From Deltaproteobacteria bacterium (GTDB lineage Bacteria; Desulfobacterota; DSM-4660; Desulfatiglandales; Desulfatiglandaceae): 5,937 nt of DNA. The stretch lies in the NCBI GenBank assembly GCA_018644785.1, contig JABGPV010000298.1:1-5937 (forward strand). Reading direction: 5' to 3'. This document shows, one piece after another, positions 1 to 5,171 of the stretch; within the stretch, counting starts at the first letter, position 1; every line of letters starts with the position of its first letter. Below the pieces are notes generated by a model. That model was not told the origin of the DNA and made no database searches. It worked only from the letters and a program-made list of their open reading frames with translations. The position numbers and the translations under genes were made by a program.

Positions 1-75
1 CCGAATCGCCGTATACGGACCCGTATGTACGGTGGTGTGGGAGGGGGGAGCTGTGAGGCTCCTCCCTATCCCGAT
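1..75 (+). mobile_element. 3' end of a group II intron (domains V and VI), probably class IIC
   Basis: This is the catalytic 3' end of a self-splicing retroelement; the rest, including any reverse transcriptase gene, lies left of the window. Domain V folds at 5-36: a 9-bp stem (5-13 with 28-36, two G-U wobbles), a 2-nt bulge (26-27), a 4-bp upper stem (14-17 with 22-25) and the loop GACC. The triad at 7-9 is CGC, as in the class IIC intron of Oceanobacillus iheyensis, rather than the common AGC. Domain VI folds at 39-72: GGGA (39-42) pairs with TCCC (69-72) and 43-51 pairs with 58-66, leaving TA (67-68) unpaired. A68 is then the branch-point adenosine, 8 nt from the 3' end, and the intron closes with the usual AY dinucleotide (A74-T75). 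Class assignment rests on the triad and the insertion context, because the start of the intron and its exon-binding sites are not visible. Confidence 0.85.
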
Positions 76-79
76 GGAT
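76..79 (-). other. Remaining half of an attC R'' core site, split by the intron
   Basis: Read on the minus strand, the small gene's TGA stop is followed by C and then ATCC, where the group II intron interrupts the sequence. In an integron cassette the R'' site (RYYYAAC) follows the gene and is complementary to the core at the cassette's own start. That core is GTTGGAT here (525-531), so ATCCAAC is predicted after the gene, and ATCC is exactly the part left before the intron. On the plus strand the intron would have entered between GTT and GGAT. The complementarity extends one more base (GGATG with CATCC). The call is inferred from matching ends; the AAC half and the rest of attC are outside the window. 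Confidence 0.55.
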
Positions 80-80
80 G

Positions 81-509
81 TCATTTGGCACCATCAGCGT
101 GGTGGTTCTTCCCCATCGCCAGGGCATTTGAAACTAGCTCAGCGGCTGCTCCAGAGTTGGCGGGAATGTGTCGGCGGGCGTTGAACAGAAATTGCTCGAG
201 AACGCGTCGTTCGTCGTCTTGCACCGGGAAGTTCGAGAGGTACGAGCCAGCGATGATGACGTAGTTCCGGAGGCGTCCGCGAGTGATGTCCCGATGAACT
301 TCAAGCTGGCCATCGGTCATGCGATCCATGGCGAACAAGTAATGCCAACCGTAAACCATCTCTTGTTTGAAGAACGCTGTCTGGCCGAGAAACATCTCGT
401 GCGATGGTGGCGAGTGACGTTCAAATGCCATGCCGCCTGCAAACGCCCCAGCCACGAGGACTGCCACGACGACAATGAGAGCAAATACGCTTTTGTTGGG
501 ACGCTGCAT
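81..509 (-). CDS. Small membrane-anchored protein of unknown function, probable integron cassette gene
   Basis: The 142-residue product is not one I recognise. Residues about 8-29 form one strong hydrophobic segment rich in Val, Ala, Leu and Gly after a short basic start (Arg3, Lys6), so it is either a signal anchor or an uncleaved signal peptide. The remaining roughly 110 residues are soluble, charged and probably helical, and would face the periplasm. There are no cysteines and no metal-binding motif that I can name. The ATG at 509 is supported by AAAGGAG (515-521) 5 nt upstream. The gene is divergent from the integrase, starts 21 nt inside a putative cassette boundary and ends 5 nt before a group II intron lying in the opposite direction; all three points suit a captured cassette. 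It looks richer in G+C than the AT-rich region beside it, consistent with separate origin. The reading frame is well supported; the function is unknown. Confidence 0.75.
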   Translation of the reverse strand: MQRPNKSVFALIVVVAVLVAGAFAGGMAFERHSPPSHEMFLGQTAFFKQEMVYGWHYLFAMDRMTDGQLEVHRDITRGRLRNYVIIAGSYLSNFPVQDDERRVLEQFLFNARRHIPANSGAAAELVSNALAMGKNHHADGAK

Positions 510-524
510 CTATACTCCTTTGCC

Positions 525-531
525 ATCCAAC
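525..531 (-). other. Integron core site GTTGGAT, putative attI/cassette junction
   Basis: On the minus strand GTTGGAT matches the recombination core consensus GTTRRRY, with the expected cut after the G at 531. The cassette would begin with TTGGAT, and its gene starts 21 nt after the cut, with the ribosome-binding site between. A match to GTTRRRY is not rare alone (about 1 in 1000 positions per strand). The call rests on its position next to the start codon, the divergent integrase, and the complementary ATCC at the other end of the gene (76-79). Confidence 0.5.
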
Positions 532-560
532 CAGTGATTGTGCGGTTTTTTTTGTCATCA

Positions 561-589
561 AATATCCATTTCTGCATATTAGCCGACAA
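561..589 (-). promoter_or_regulatory. Candidate cassette promoter (Pc-like)
   Basis: On the minus strand TTGTCG (584-589) and GATATT (561-566) are spaced by 17 bp, each matching 4 of 6 positions of the sigma-70 consensus. The predicted start would fall near 553, just upstream of the putative attI core at 525-531, where Pc-type promoters are expected. In so AT-rich a stretch a match of this quality may be chance. Confidence 0.3.
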
Positions 590-714
590 AACCATATTGA
601 TTTCCAATTGAACCTGATCCCTAAACTATTCAGGAAAAACATGCAAGGGTTTTGTTTTTAATTTCGCTATTTTTTTGTATGATGATTAACCAGTTGTTAT
701 TAAATGTAATCTGT

Positions 715-726
715 ACATTGCAATGT
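715..726. promoter_or_regulatory. Perfect 12-bp palindrome upstream of the integrase promoter
   Basis: ACATTGCAATGT is a perfect 12-bp palindrome whose right edge lies 36 bp upstream of the TTGACA hexamer of the integrase promoter. Its size and position fit the operator of a dimeric regulator. It is not the gammaproteobacterial LexA box (CTGT-N8-ACAG), and I cannot assign a regulator. Confidence 0.35.
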
Positions 727-762
727 GTTTTTTCTGTTTATGAACGCCCTAATAAATATGCA

Positions 763-791
763 TTGACATGATGTATGGCATATTTTATGCT
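763..791 (+). promoter_or_regulatory. Probable integrase promoter
   Basis: A perfect -35 hexamer TTGACA (763-768) is followed after 17 bp by TATGCT (786-791), which matches 4 of 6 positions of TATAAT. The start would lie near 798, leaving about 50 nt of leader before the ATG at 851. A perfect TATAAT also occurs at 797-802, but no good -35 lies 16-18 bp before it. An arm of a GCATA-ttt-TATGC palindrome (778-790) overlaps the -10. Confidence 0.55.
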
Positions 792-809
792 AACCGTATA
801 ATATGCTAA
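786..809 (+). repeat. Direct repeat TATGCTAA at 16-bp spacing over the promoter
   Basis: TATGCTAA occurs at 786-793 and again at 802-809, 16 bp apart start to start. The first copy contains the proposed -10 hexamer and the second lies just past the predicted start. Such spacing could suit a repressor or integrase binding on neighbouring turns of the helix, but AT-rich DNA produces repeats easily. Confidence 0.35.
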
Positions 810-837
810 TTTGTTATATTGAGTGACAAAAACAATT

Positions 838-842
838 GGAGG
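838..842 (+). promoter_or_regulatory. Ribosome-binding site that sets the integrase start
   Basis: GGAGG lies 8 nt before the ATG at 851. The longest open frame would begin at a TTG at 836, but that codon overlaps this Shine-Dalgarno sequence, so it cannot be the start served by it. The ATG at 851 is therefore preferred. Confidence 0.8.
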
Positions 843-850
843 CAATTGCC

Positions 851-2362
851 ATGATCGCCGTACCTTCGGATATTATGTCCCGGTTTCAAATTCTTCTTGA
901 TCGAAAGCCTGTTCCGAAACAATTTCAGGCACATTATAAAAAATGGATTCGATATTACTGGGATTTTTGTCAAAAATATGACCCGATCTTTAAACCCGAA
1001 AGCCTCCATTTGTTTCTCGATAAACTGCGCCAAAAAAAGCAAACCGAGTTTCAAATCCAACAGGCTTCAGATGCCATTTCCCTTTATTCTGAAATGGTTA
1101 AAGAAAATATTCCTTTTGCTGCCGCCAAGAAAATACCGAAGAAGACAACCAACGATGCAAAAAGACATTTTACGGCATCCGTTCCAAGTCGCCTGAATGC
1201 CGTTCAAGACAATTCATCGGAATATTCACGACCATCCCTGCCCCACGCCACGATTGCCAGTGCATCCTCCAGGAACCTGAAGACAGCCAAGGCGCCTACG
1301 GAAACGGGTCAAGAAGTTGATCAGGAATCTTCTGAACAAAAGACCGCTCTTAAAGCGGTGGAAAGGAAAACGCAACCCCGTCAGACCGGCGCCAACTGGA
1401 AAGCAGCCTTCGACGGCCTTCGCGATGAAATAAAGGTTCGGCATTACTCCCCCAAAACATTGAAAAGCTATACCGGGTGGCTCAGAAGGTTTCAAGCTTT
1501 CACAAAATCCAAACCTTCGGAGACGCTATCTGACACGGACATAAAGGATTTCCTGACATTTCTTGCGGTGAAAAAGGATGTCGCTGCTTCAACACAGAAC
1601 CAAGCGTTCAATGCCCTGCTGTTTTTCTTCCGCCATGTGCTGAAAAAAGAGCCCGGCGAAATCAAAGACGCCGTAAGGGCAAAACGCAAACCGTATATGC
1701 CGGTTGTACTGTCAAGGCAGGAAATCGACATGGTTTTACAACATCTTTCCCAACCCTATGGTCTGATCGTGAAACTCCTATATGGCTGCGGACTTCGATT
1801 GTTTGAATGCCTGAAACTTCGCATCAGTTCTTTTGACCTTTATGGCGGTATGCTGACCATACATGACGGAAAAGGGGGGAAAGACCGCACCGTTCCTTTG
1901 CCGGAAACGATTATACCGGAAATTCGGAAGCAGTTCGAAACAGTCGCCGGTTTACATGAGAAGGATATGAAAGCCAATTTTGCCGGCGCATTCTTGATCG
2001 GCCAATTGGATAAAAAGTATAAGAACGCCGCAAAAGAGTATGTCTGGCAATGGAGTTTTCCCGCTTTTGCGCTGACCACCGTAAAAGACACGGGTGAAAA
2101 AAAACGATACCATATCCATGAAAGACATGTGCAACGAGCGATCAAGGAAGCGGTCGGAAATGCGAAATTGTACAAACGCGTCACAGCTCATACCTTCCGT
2201 CACAGCTTTGCCACCCATCTATTACAGGCCAATTATGACATCCGAACCATTCAAGACCTTCTGGGGCACAGCGACATCCGGACAACGATGATCTACACAC
2301 ATGTCATTAAAAGCATGCCGGCAAAAGAGGTCAAAAGCCCTCTTGATTTTGATGTCGAATAG
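851..2362 (+). CDS. intI: Integron-type tyrosine recombinase with an extra N-terminal domain
   Basis: This 503-residue site-specific recombinase would cut and rejoin DNA at cassette core sites through a 3'-phosphotyrosine intermediate. The catalytic set is complete: Arg316 in CGLRLFE, Lys in DGKGGKDR (339-346), His447 and Arg450 in HTFRH, His473 in LGH and Tyr482 in MIYTHV. Residues 392-405 (ending VWQWSFPA) and the following basic stretch match the extra segment between conserved patches II and III that separates IntI proteins from XerC/XerD. Known IntI proteins are about 320-340 residues; this one is longer because of a helical first domain (about 21-90) resembling a second SAM-like core-binding domain, then a polar, probably disordered linker (about 95-180). 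The regular core-binding domain is about 183-275 and the catalytic domain about 283-495. It is divergent from the cassette-like gene. The frame is intact; its 3' part from codon 262 is duplicated downstream. IntI family membership is firm, but activity and cassette specificity are inferred. Confidence 0.85.
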   Translation: MIAVPSDIMSRFQILLDRKPVPKQFQAHYKKWIRYYWDFCQKYDPIFKPESLHLFLDKLRQKKQTEFQIQQASDAISLYSEMVKENIPFAAAKKIPKKTTNDAKRHFTASVPSRLNAVQDNSSEYSRPSLPHATIASASSRNLKTAKAPTETGQEVDQESSEQKTALKAVERKTQPRQTGANWKAAFDGLRDEIKVRHYSPKTLKSYTGWLRRFQAFTKSKPSETLSDTDIKDFLTFLAVKKDVAASTQNQAFNALLFFFRHVLKKEPGEIKDAVRAKRKPYMPVVLSRQEIDMVLQHLSQPYGLIVKLLYGCGLRLFECLKLRISSFDLYGGMLTIHDGKGGKDRTVPLPETIIPEIRKQFETVAGLHEKDMKANFAGAFLIGQLDKKYKNAAKEYVWQWSFPAFALTTVKDTGEKKRYHIHERHVQRAIKEAVGNAKLYKRVTAHTFRHSFATHLLQANYDIRTIQDLLGHSDIRTTMIYTHVIKSMPAKEVKSPLDFDVE

Positions 2363-2372
2363 AGGGTCATCG

Positions 2373-2395
2373 AAGGGTGATTTCCTCCCGCCCTT
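2373..2395. terminator. Weak hairpin after the first integrase copy
   Basis: AAGGGTG (2373-2379) pairs with CGCCCTT (2389-2395) around a 9-nt loop, with one wobble pair. It starts 11 nt past the integrase stop, where a terminator would sit, but no uridine run follows on either strand, so it is not a convincing intrinsic terminator. Confidence 0.25.
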
Positions 2396-2420
2396 GTTTC
2401 CCACGAAAGCAGGTCCACGC

Positions 2421-2459
2421 CTAATTGAAATCAGTAATGGGTTCCAAGGGTACTTCCGG
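2421..2459 (-). pseudogene. Fragment: last 13 codons of the flavin-fold protein gene
   Basis: These 39 bp repeat 3247-3285 exactly, including the stop codon and the final 12 residues of the convergent gene. They were carried along as the end of the duplicated unit and are cut off at 2459 by the start of the second copy. They have no start codon or upstream coding region here and are an inert remnant. Confidence 0.85.
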
Positions 2460-3188
2460 CATGTGCTGAAAAAAGAGCCCGGCGAAATCAAAGACGCCGT
2501 AAGGGCAAAACGCAAACCGTATATGCCGGTTGTACTGTCAAGGCAGGAAATCGACATGGTTTTACAACATCTTTCCCAACCCTATGGTCTGATCGTGAAA
2601 CTCCTATATGGCTGCGGACTTCGATTGTTTGAATGCCTGAAACTTCGCATCAGTTCTTTTGACCTTTATGGCGGTATGCTGACCATACATGACGGAAAAG
2701 GGGGGAAAGACCGCACCGTTCCTTTGCCGGAAACGATTATACCGGAAATTCGGAAGCAGTTCGAAACAGTCGCCGGTTTACATGAGAAGGATATGAAAGC
2801 CAATTTTGCCGGCGCATTCTTGATCGGCCAATTGGATAAAAAGTATAAGAACGCCGCAAAAGAGTATGTCTGGCAATGGAGTTTTCCCGCTTTTGCGCTG
2901 ACCACCGTAAAAGACACGGGTGAAAAAAAACGATACCATATCCATGAAAGACATGTGCAACGAGCGATCAAGGAAGCGGTCGGAAATGCGAAATTGTACA
3001 AACGCGTCACAGCTCATACCTTCCGTCACAGCTTTGCCACCCATCTATTACAGGCCAATTATGACATCCGAACCATTCAAGACCTTCTGGGGCACAGCGA
3101 CATCCGGACAACGATGATCTACACACATGTCATTAAAAGCATGCCGGCAAAAGAGGTCAAAAGCCCTCTTGATTTTGATGTCGAATAG
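2460..3188 (+). pseudogene. 5'-truncated duplicate of the integrase (complete catalytic domain)
   Basis: This copy encodes integrase residues 262-503 with all catalytic residues, including the nucleophilic tyrosine, but lacks the first domain and most of the core-binding domain. It is not a free-standing gene: no promoter or good ribosome-binding site lies just before it. However, the frame stays open upstream through the spacer and into the end of the first copy, with ATGs at 2301 and 2352. From 2352 it would give 278 residues: a spacer-encoded leader, then GYFR fused to HVLKK. The ATG at 2352 lies 8 nt before the first copy's stop codon (2360-2362), so reinitiation by ribosomes finishing copy one is conceivable. 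Without DNA-binding domains it is unlikely to recombine alone. Absence of disabling mutations reflects recent origin rather than proven function. Confidence 0.75.
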
Positions 3189-3198
3189 AGGGTCATCG

Positions 3199-3221
3199 AA
3201 GGGTGATTTCCTCCCGCCCTT
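3199..3221. terminator. Same hairpin in the second copy, between convergent genes
   Basis: This is the identical 7-bp stem and 9-nt loop, now between the stop of the truncated integrase (3188) and the stop of the convergent flavin-fold gene (3247). It could slow transcription from either side, but neither strand has the expected T-run. Confidence 0.25.
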
Positions 3222-3246
3222 GTTTCCCACGAAAGCAGGTCCACGC

Positions 3247-4089
3247 CTAATTGAAATCAGTAATGGGTTCCAAGGGTACTTCCGGGTAAATCTGCCCATG
3301 CGCCGGCGGCATGGAGTTGTACACCCATTCGATGTCGATGGTGCCAAATCTCAAACCCATGATCCGGTTAAAGCCCCGGAAGGCGCCTCGAACGAGCACG
3401 TCTTCCATTTTCATGGTCAGGCCGAACACGGCGACCGTTGTATCGTTCGGAATCCGCAGGAGTTCATCCTGAAAGGCCATGGGATAAAACGCCAATCGCC
3501 GGCTGTCGGCCGCCTGGCACTGGATCACCGGCACAAGCACCGGAAAGCCATCCGGGCCCATATAAGCAATGAATTTGAGAGAACCCATCTCATTAAACAG
3601 ATCCTCTGCAAACGGTTTTAGAATCCGATCTGCCATTTTTGTTTTGACCCTTGCCTTTGCCAGCTTGGTCAGCAACGCGGACAAGATGATTTTGGGCATG
3701 GGAAGATCCAGAGCGTCGGATGTCTCGATCAGATCCAGGTAGTGAACGGTATTGATACCGAAATAGGTATTATATCGGAACATGGGAATTTCATTGTAGC
3801 GCTCGTATTCCGGCCCCTCATTTTTCAGATGGGTCCATTTGGCCCGACCCCGCCACATTTTTTTATCCATGGTCATGATTAAGAAGGCCATATGGGGGTT
3901 TTCCTGAATATACTGTTTGCTCAATCCTTTACAGAATTGCCCCAGGGTCAGTTGGCCGGGTTTGGGGGCCATGATGGACGTAATCAGGGAAATATGCGGG
4001 AGCCCTTCCGGATTGACGCAGGCGACCAGGCCGATCTTTTCCGCCGGCTCAAAAGATTTCATGTCCTGTTCTGTGAATGATGTCTTCAT
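3247..4089 (-). CDS. Pyridoxamine 5'-phosphate oxidase-like flavin-fold protein
   Basis: The 280-residue protein has an N-terminal region (about 8-75) with the pattern of the FMN-binding split barrel: an IGLVACVNPEGLPHIS stretch, a second strand, and then QFCKGLSKQYIQENPHMAF, where a barrel protein would contact flavin phosphate. The middle is helical with many charged residues, and residues from about 175 resemble a second barrel half (FIAYMGPDGFPVLVP). This roughly doubles the 130-200 residues usual for the family. The reaction is unknown; relatives include flavin reductases, cofactor-binding proteins and oxidases. The ATG at 4089 is chosen because GGGAG lies 10 nt upstream (4100-4104) and homology-like sequence begins there; the longer frame from a TTG at 4176 would translate a repeat. 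It follows the activating enzyme by 90 bp and is probably cotranscribed with it, so a redox or protective role for the glycyl radical system is possible but inferred. Its last 13 codons are duplicated at 2421-2459. Confidence 0.75.
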   Translation of the reverse strand: MKTSFTEQDMKSFEPAEKIGLVACVNPEGLPHISLITSIMAPKPGQLTLGQFCKGLSKQYIQENPHMAFLIMTMDKKMWRGRAKWTHLKNEGPEYERYNEIPMFRYNTYFGINTVHYLDLIETSDALDLPMPKIILSALLTKLAKARVKTKMADRILKPFAEDLFNEMGSLKFIAYMGPDGFPVLVPVIQCQAADSRRLAFYPMAFQDELLRIPNDTTVAVFGLTMKMEDVLVRGAFRGFNRIMGLRFGTIDIEWVYNSMPPAHGQIYPEVPLEPITDFN

Positions 4090-4126
4090 CAAAAATCTTC
4101 TCCCGTCTCTTGGAGAGGTGAAAGGT

Positions 4127-4210
4127 GGAAGCTCAAGGCTCAAAGTACAAAGCGTCCAACGCCTTATTCCTTTCAACTCTCAGCTTTGAGCTTTGACCTC
4201 ACCAGCTTCC
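4127..4210. repeat. Imperfect inverted repeat between operon genes
   Basis: The left arm (4127-4145) and right arm (4184-4210) are inverse complements apart from one mismatch and an 8-nt insertion in the right arm, with 38 nt between them. The core GCTCAAAG/CTTTGAGC is perfect. The right arm encodes the last residues of the activating enzyme (LEAGEVKAQS end), whose stop codon at 4180-4182 falls in the loop. In the minus-strand message this would form a hairpin between the activating enzyme and the flavin-fold gene. It may affect message processing, or be a mobile or simple-sequence repeat of the genome. Confidence 0.6.
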
Positions 4211-5169
4211 AGTTTCGTTGACCCGCTCCAGAAAACCATAGCCGGGTCCACGCCTGAGTTTCTGGCCACGGCCGCCATCTTTTCCATCCGCAATTTACTG
4301 AACAGCTCGCAGTCCCTGTACGCCCAGGTAAGATCCAAACGCGAATACTTGTCTTTACAAAGGTTGTTAAACGCACACAGTTCCCATCGTTTCACCAGGC
4401 CCGAAAGGTTTTCGGCAATAAACTTTCCGATCCCCCGGATATTTTCATCCGTAACGGTTGCGTTGGGAATGATCGGCGTTCGGATCCAGAGTTTTGTGGG
4501 GTGGCCGTTGGATCGCATGTGATCGCCCACACGGATAAGGTTCTTCAAAATCCTGTCATTACGGATTCCGGTGAATTTTTCGTGTTTCCCGGGGTCAATT
4601 TCTTTTAGATCAAACAGCAACAAATCCGTATACGGCAGCAGCCCTTCCAGGACTTCGGGAGAACACATGCCGCAGGTATCCAGCGCCGTGTGAATGCCGG
4701 CTGCCTTTAACTTTTTCAGTAATAGCCGGTTAAACGGCGCCTGCAGGGTCGGTTCTCCCCCGCCCAGGGTTATGCCGCCGCTCGATTGTTCGAAATATGC
4801 GCGGTCTTTGATCACTTCTTTAAACAGGTCATCCACTTCCCATGACTTTCCCAGAAGCGCCAGGGCGTCTCCCGGGCACTCTTCGGCGCATAGACCGCAA
4901 CCGGTGCAAAGATCGCGGTCTATGCGATTGCCGTCCCCGGTAAATGTCAATGCCCCTTCCGGACAGACCTCAAGACAGATTTTGCACCCGATACACTGGT
5001 TTGAGATCCAGTGGACTTGGGGATGGGGGGAAATACTCTCGGGATTGTGGCACCAGAGGCAACGCAAAGTGCAACCTTTATAAAAGAGGGTGGTTCGTAT
5101 ACCGGGGCCATCCTCGGTTGACATGCGCTGGATTTCGAGAATCGTGGCTTTAGGATTTGGGTGCGCCAT
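4180..5169 (-). CDS. Glycyl radical enzyme activating protein (radical SAM)
   Basis: This 329-residue enzyme cleaves S-adenosylmethionine to a 5'-deoxyadenosyl radical that removes a hydrogen from the conserved glycine of its partner. The radical-SAM cluster is bound by Cys33, Cys37 and Cys40 (CTLRCLWC). It is followed by a ferredoxin-like insert with two further [4Fe-4S] motifs, CIGCKICLEVCP (59-70) and CTGCGLCAEECP (88-99). This insert is typical of activators of the decarboxylase, dehydratase and succinate-synthase groups and absent from PflA. GGGEP (136-140) contributes to AdoMet binding, and EDGPGIRTTLFYKGC near the start is the usual signature. The ATG at 5169 lies 2 nt after the glycyl radical enzyme stop, with only a weak upstream GGGA, so translation is probably coupled. 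The C-terminal residues run into an inverted repeat and may be a recent replacement of the original end. The substrate protein is surely the neighbour; the pathway is not settled. Confidence 0.93.
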   Translation of the reverse strand: MAHPNPKATILEIQRMSTEDGPGIRTTLFYKGCTLRCLWCHNPESISPHPQVHWISNQCIGCKICLEVCPEGALTFTGDGNRIDRDLCTGCGLCAEECPGDALALLGKSWEVDDLFKEVIKDRAYFEQSSGGITLGGGEPTLQAPFNRLLLKKLKAAGIHTALDTCGMCSPEVLEGLLPYTDLLLFDLKEIDPGKHEKFTGIRNDRILKNLIRVGDHMRSNGHPTKLWIRTPIIPNATVTDENIRGIGKFIAENLSGLVKRWELCAFNNLCKDKYSRLDLTWAYRDCELFSKLRMEKMAAVARNSGVDPAMVFWSGSTKLEAGEVKAQS

Positions 5170-5171
5170 GG

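Larger units (their letters stand above)
510..850. other. AT-rich divergent intergenic region, candidate attI and promoter region of the integron
   Basis: These 341 bp separate the divergent cassette-like gene and the integrase, and no convincing gene lies in them. In known integrons the equivalent region holds the attI insertion site, the cassette promoter Pc and the integrase promoter. Candidates for each are listed separately: a core site at 525-531, a weak minus-strand promoter at 561-589, a palindrome at 715-726 and a plus-strand promoter at 763-791. The region contains long T and A runs and is clearly poorer in G+C than the genes on either side. I could not identify the accessory integrase-binding repeats seen in attI1. 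Confidence 0.5.
1634..2459 (+). repeat. 826-bp tandem duplication, first copy
   Basis: The unit begins at codon 262 of the integrase, runs through its stop at 2362 and the 58-bp spacer, and ends 39 bp inside the convergent flavin-fold gene. Sequence at any position here recurs 826 bp downstream, and I found no differences. Just before the unit, 1627-1632 reads CTTCCG, and the last seven bases (2453-2459) read CTTCCGG, so short imperfect homology flanks the endpoints. Confidence 0.95.
2460..3285 (+). repeat. 826-bp tandem duplication, second copy
   Basis: This is the second unit, directly abutting the first. It holds integrase codons 262 to stop, the 58-bp spacer and the genuine 3' end of the convergent gene, which continues beyond 3285 only in this copy. 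The new junction at 2459/2460 joins CTTCCGG of the convergent gene to CATGTGC of the integrase. Apparent identity over the full length implies either a very recent event or a misassembly. Confidence 0.95.

Noticed and set aside
25..264. Plus-strand open frame of 79 codons across the intron end
   Set aside because: It crosses domain V, domain VI and the intron-exon boundary, and its Cys/Arg-rich translation has no protein-like features.
168..611. Plus-strand open frame of 147 codons
   Set aside because: It is antisense to the small membrane protein gene, which has a strong ribosome-binding site and a coherent hydrophobic segment; the plus-strand translation looks random.
709..737. LexA-like site around CTGTACATTG
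   Set aside because: The CTGT half is not matched by ACAG at the correct distance; the symmetric element is the separate palindrome at 715-726.
836..850. Five-residue upstream extension of the integrase from a TTG
   Set aside because: The TTG overlaps the GGAGG ribosome-binding site that serves the ATG at 851.
2363..2459. Possible attC site after the integrase stop
   Set aside because: The 7-bp hairpin there lacks paired R'/R'' core sites, and no GTTRRRY/RYYYAAC pair flanks it; the spacer simply leads into the convergent gene's end.
1634..3285. Insertion sequence or composite transposon as the cause of the duplication
   Set aside because: The unit has no terminal inverted repeats or target duplications, and its ends fall within two unrelated genes.
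3127..3621. Plus-strand open frame of 164 codons running past the duplication
   Set aside because: It is the shifted frame of the integrase end and then antisense to the flavin-fold gene, with no domain-like content.
4090..4176. 29-residue N-terminal extension of the flavin-fold protein from a TTG
   Set aside because: It translates the inverted repeat; GGGAG is well placed for the ATG at 4089, where family-like sequence begins.
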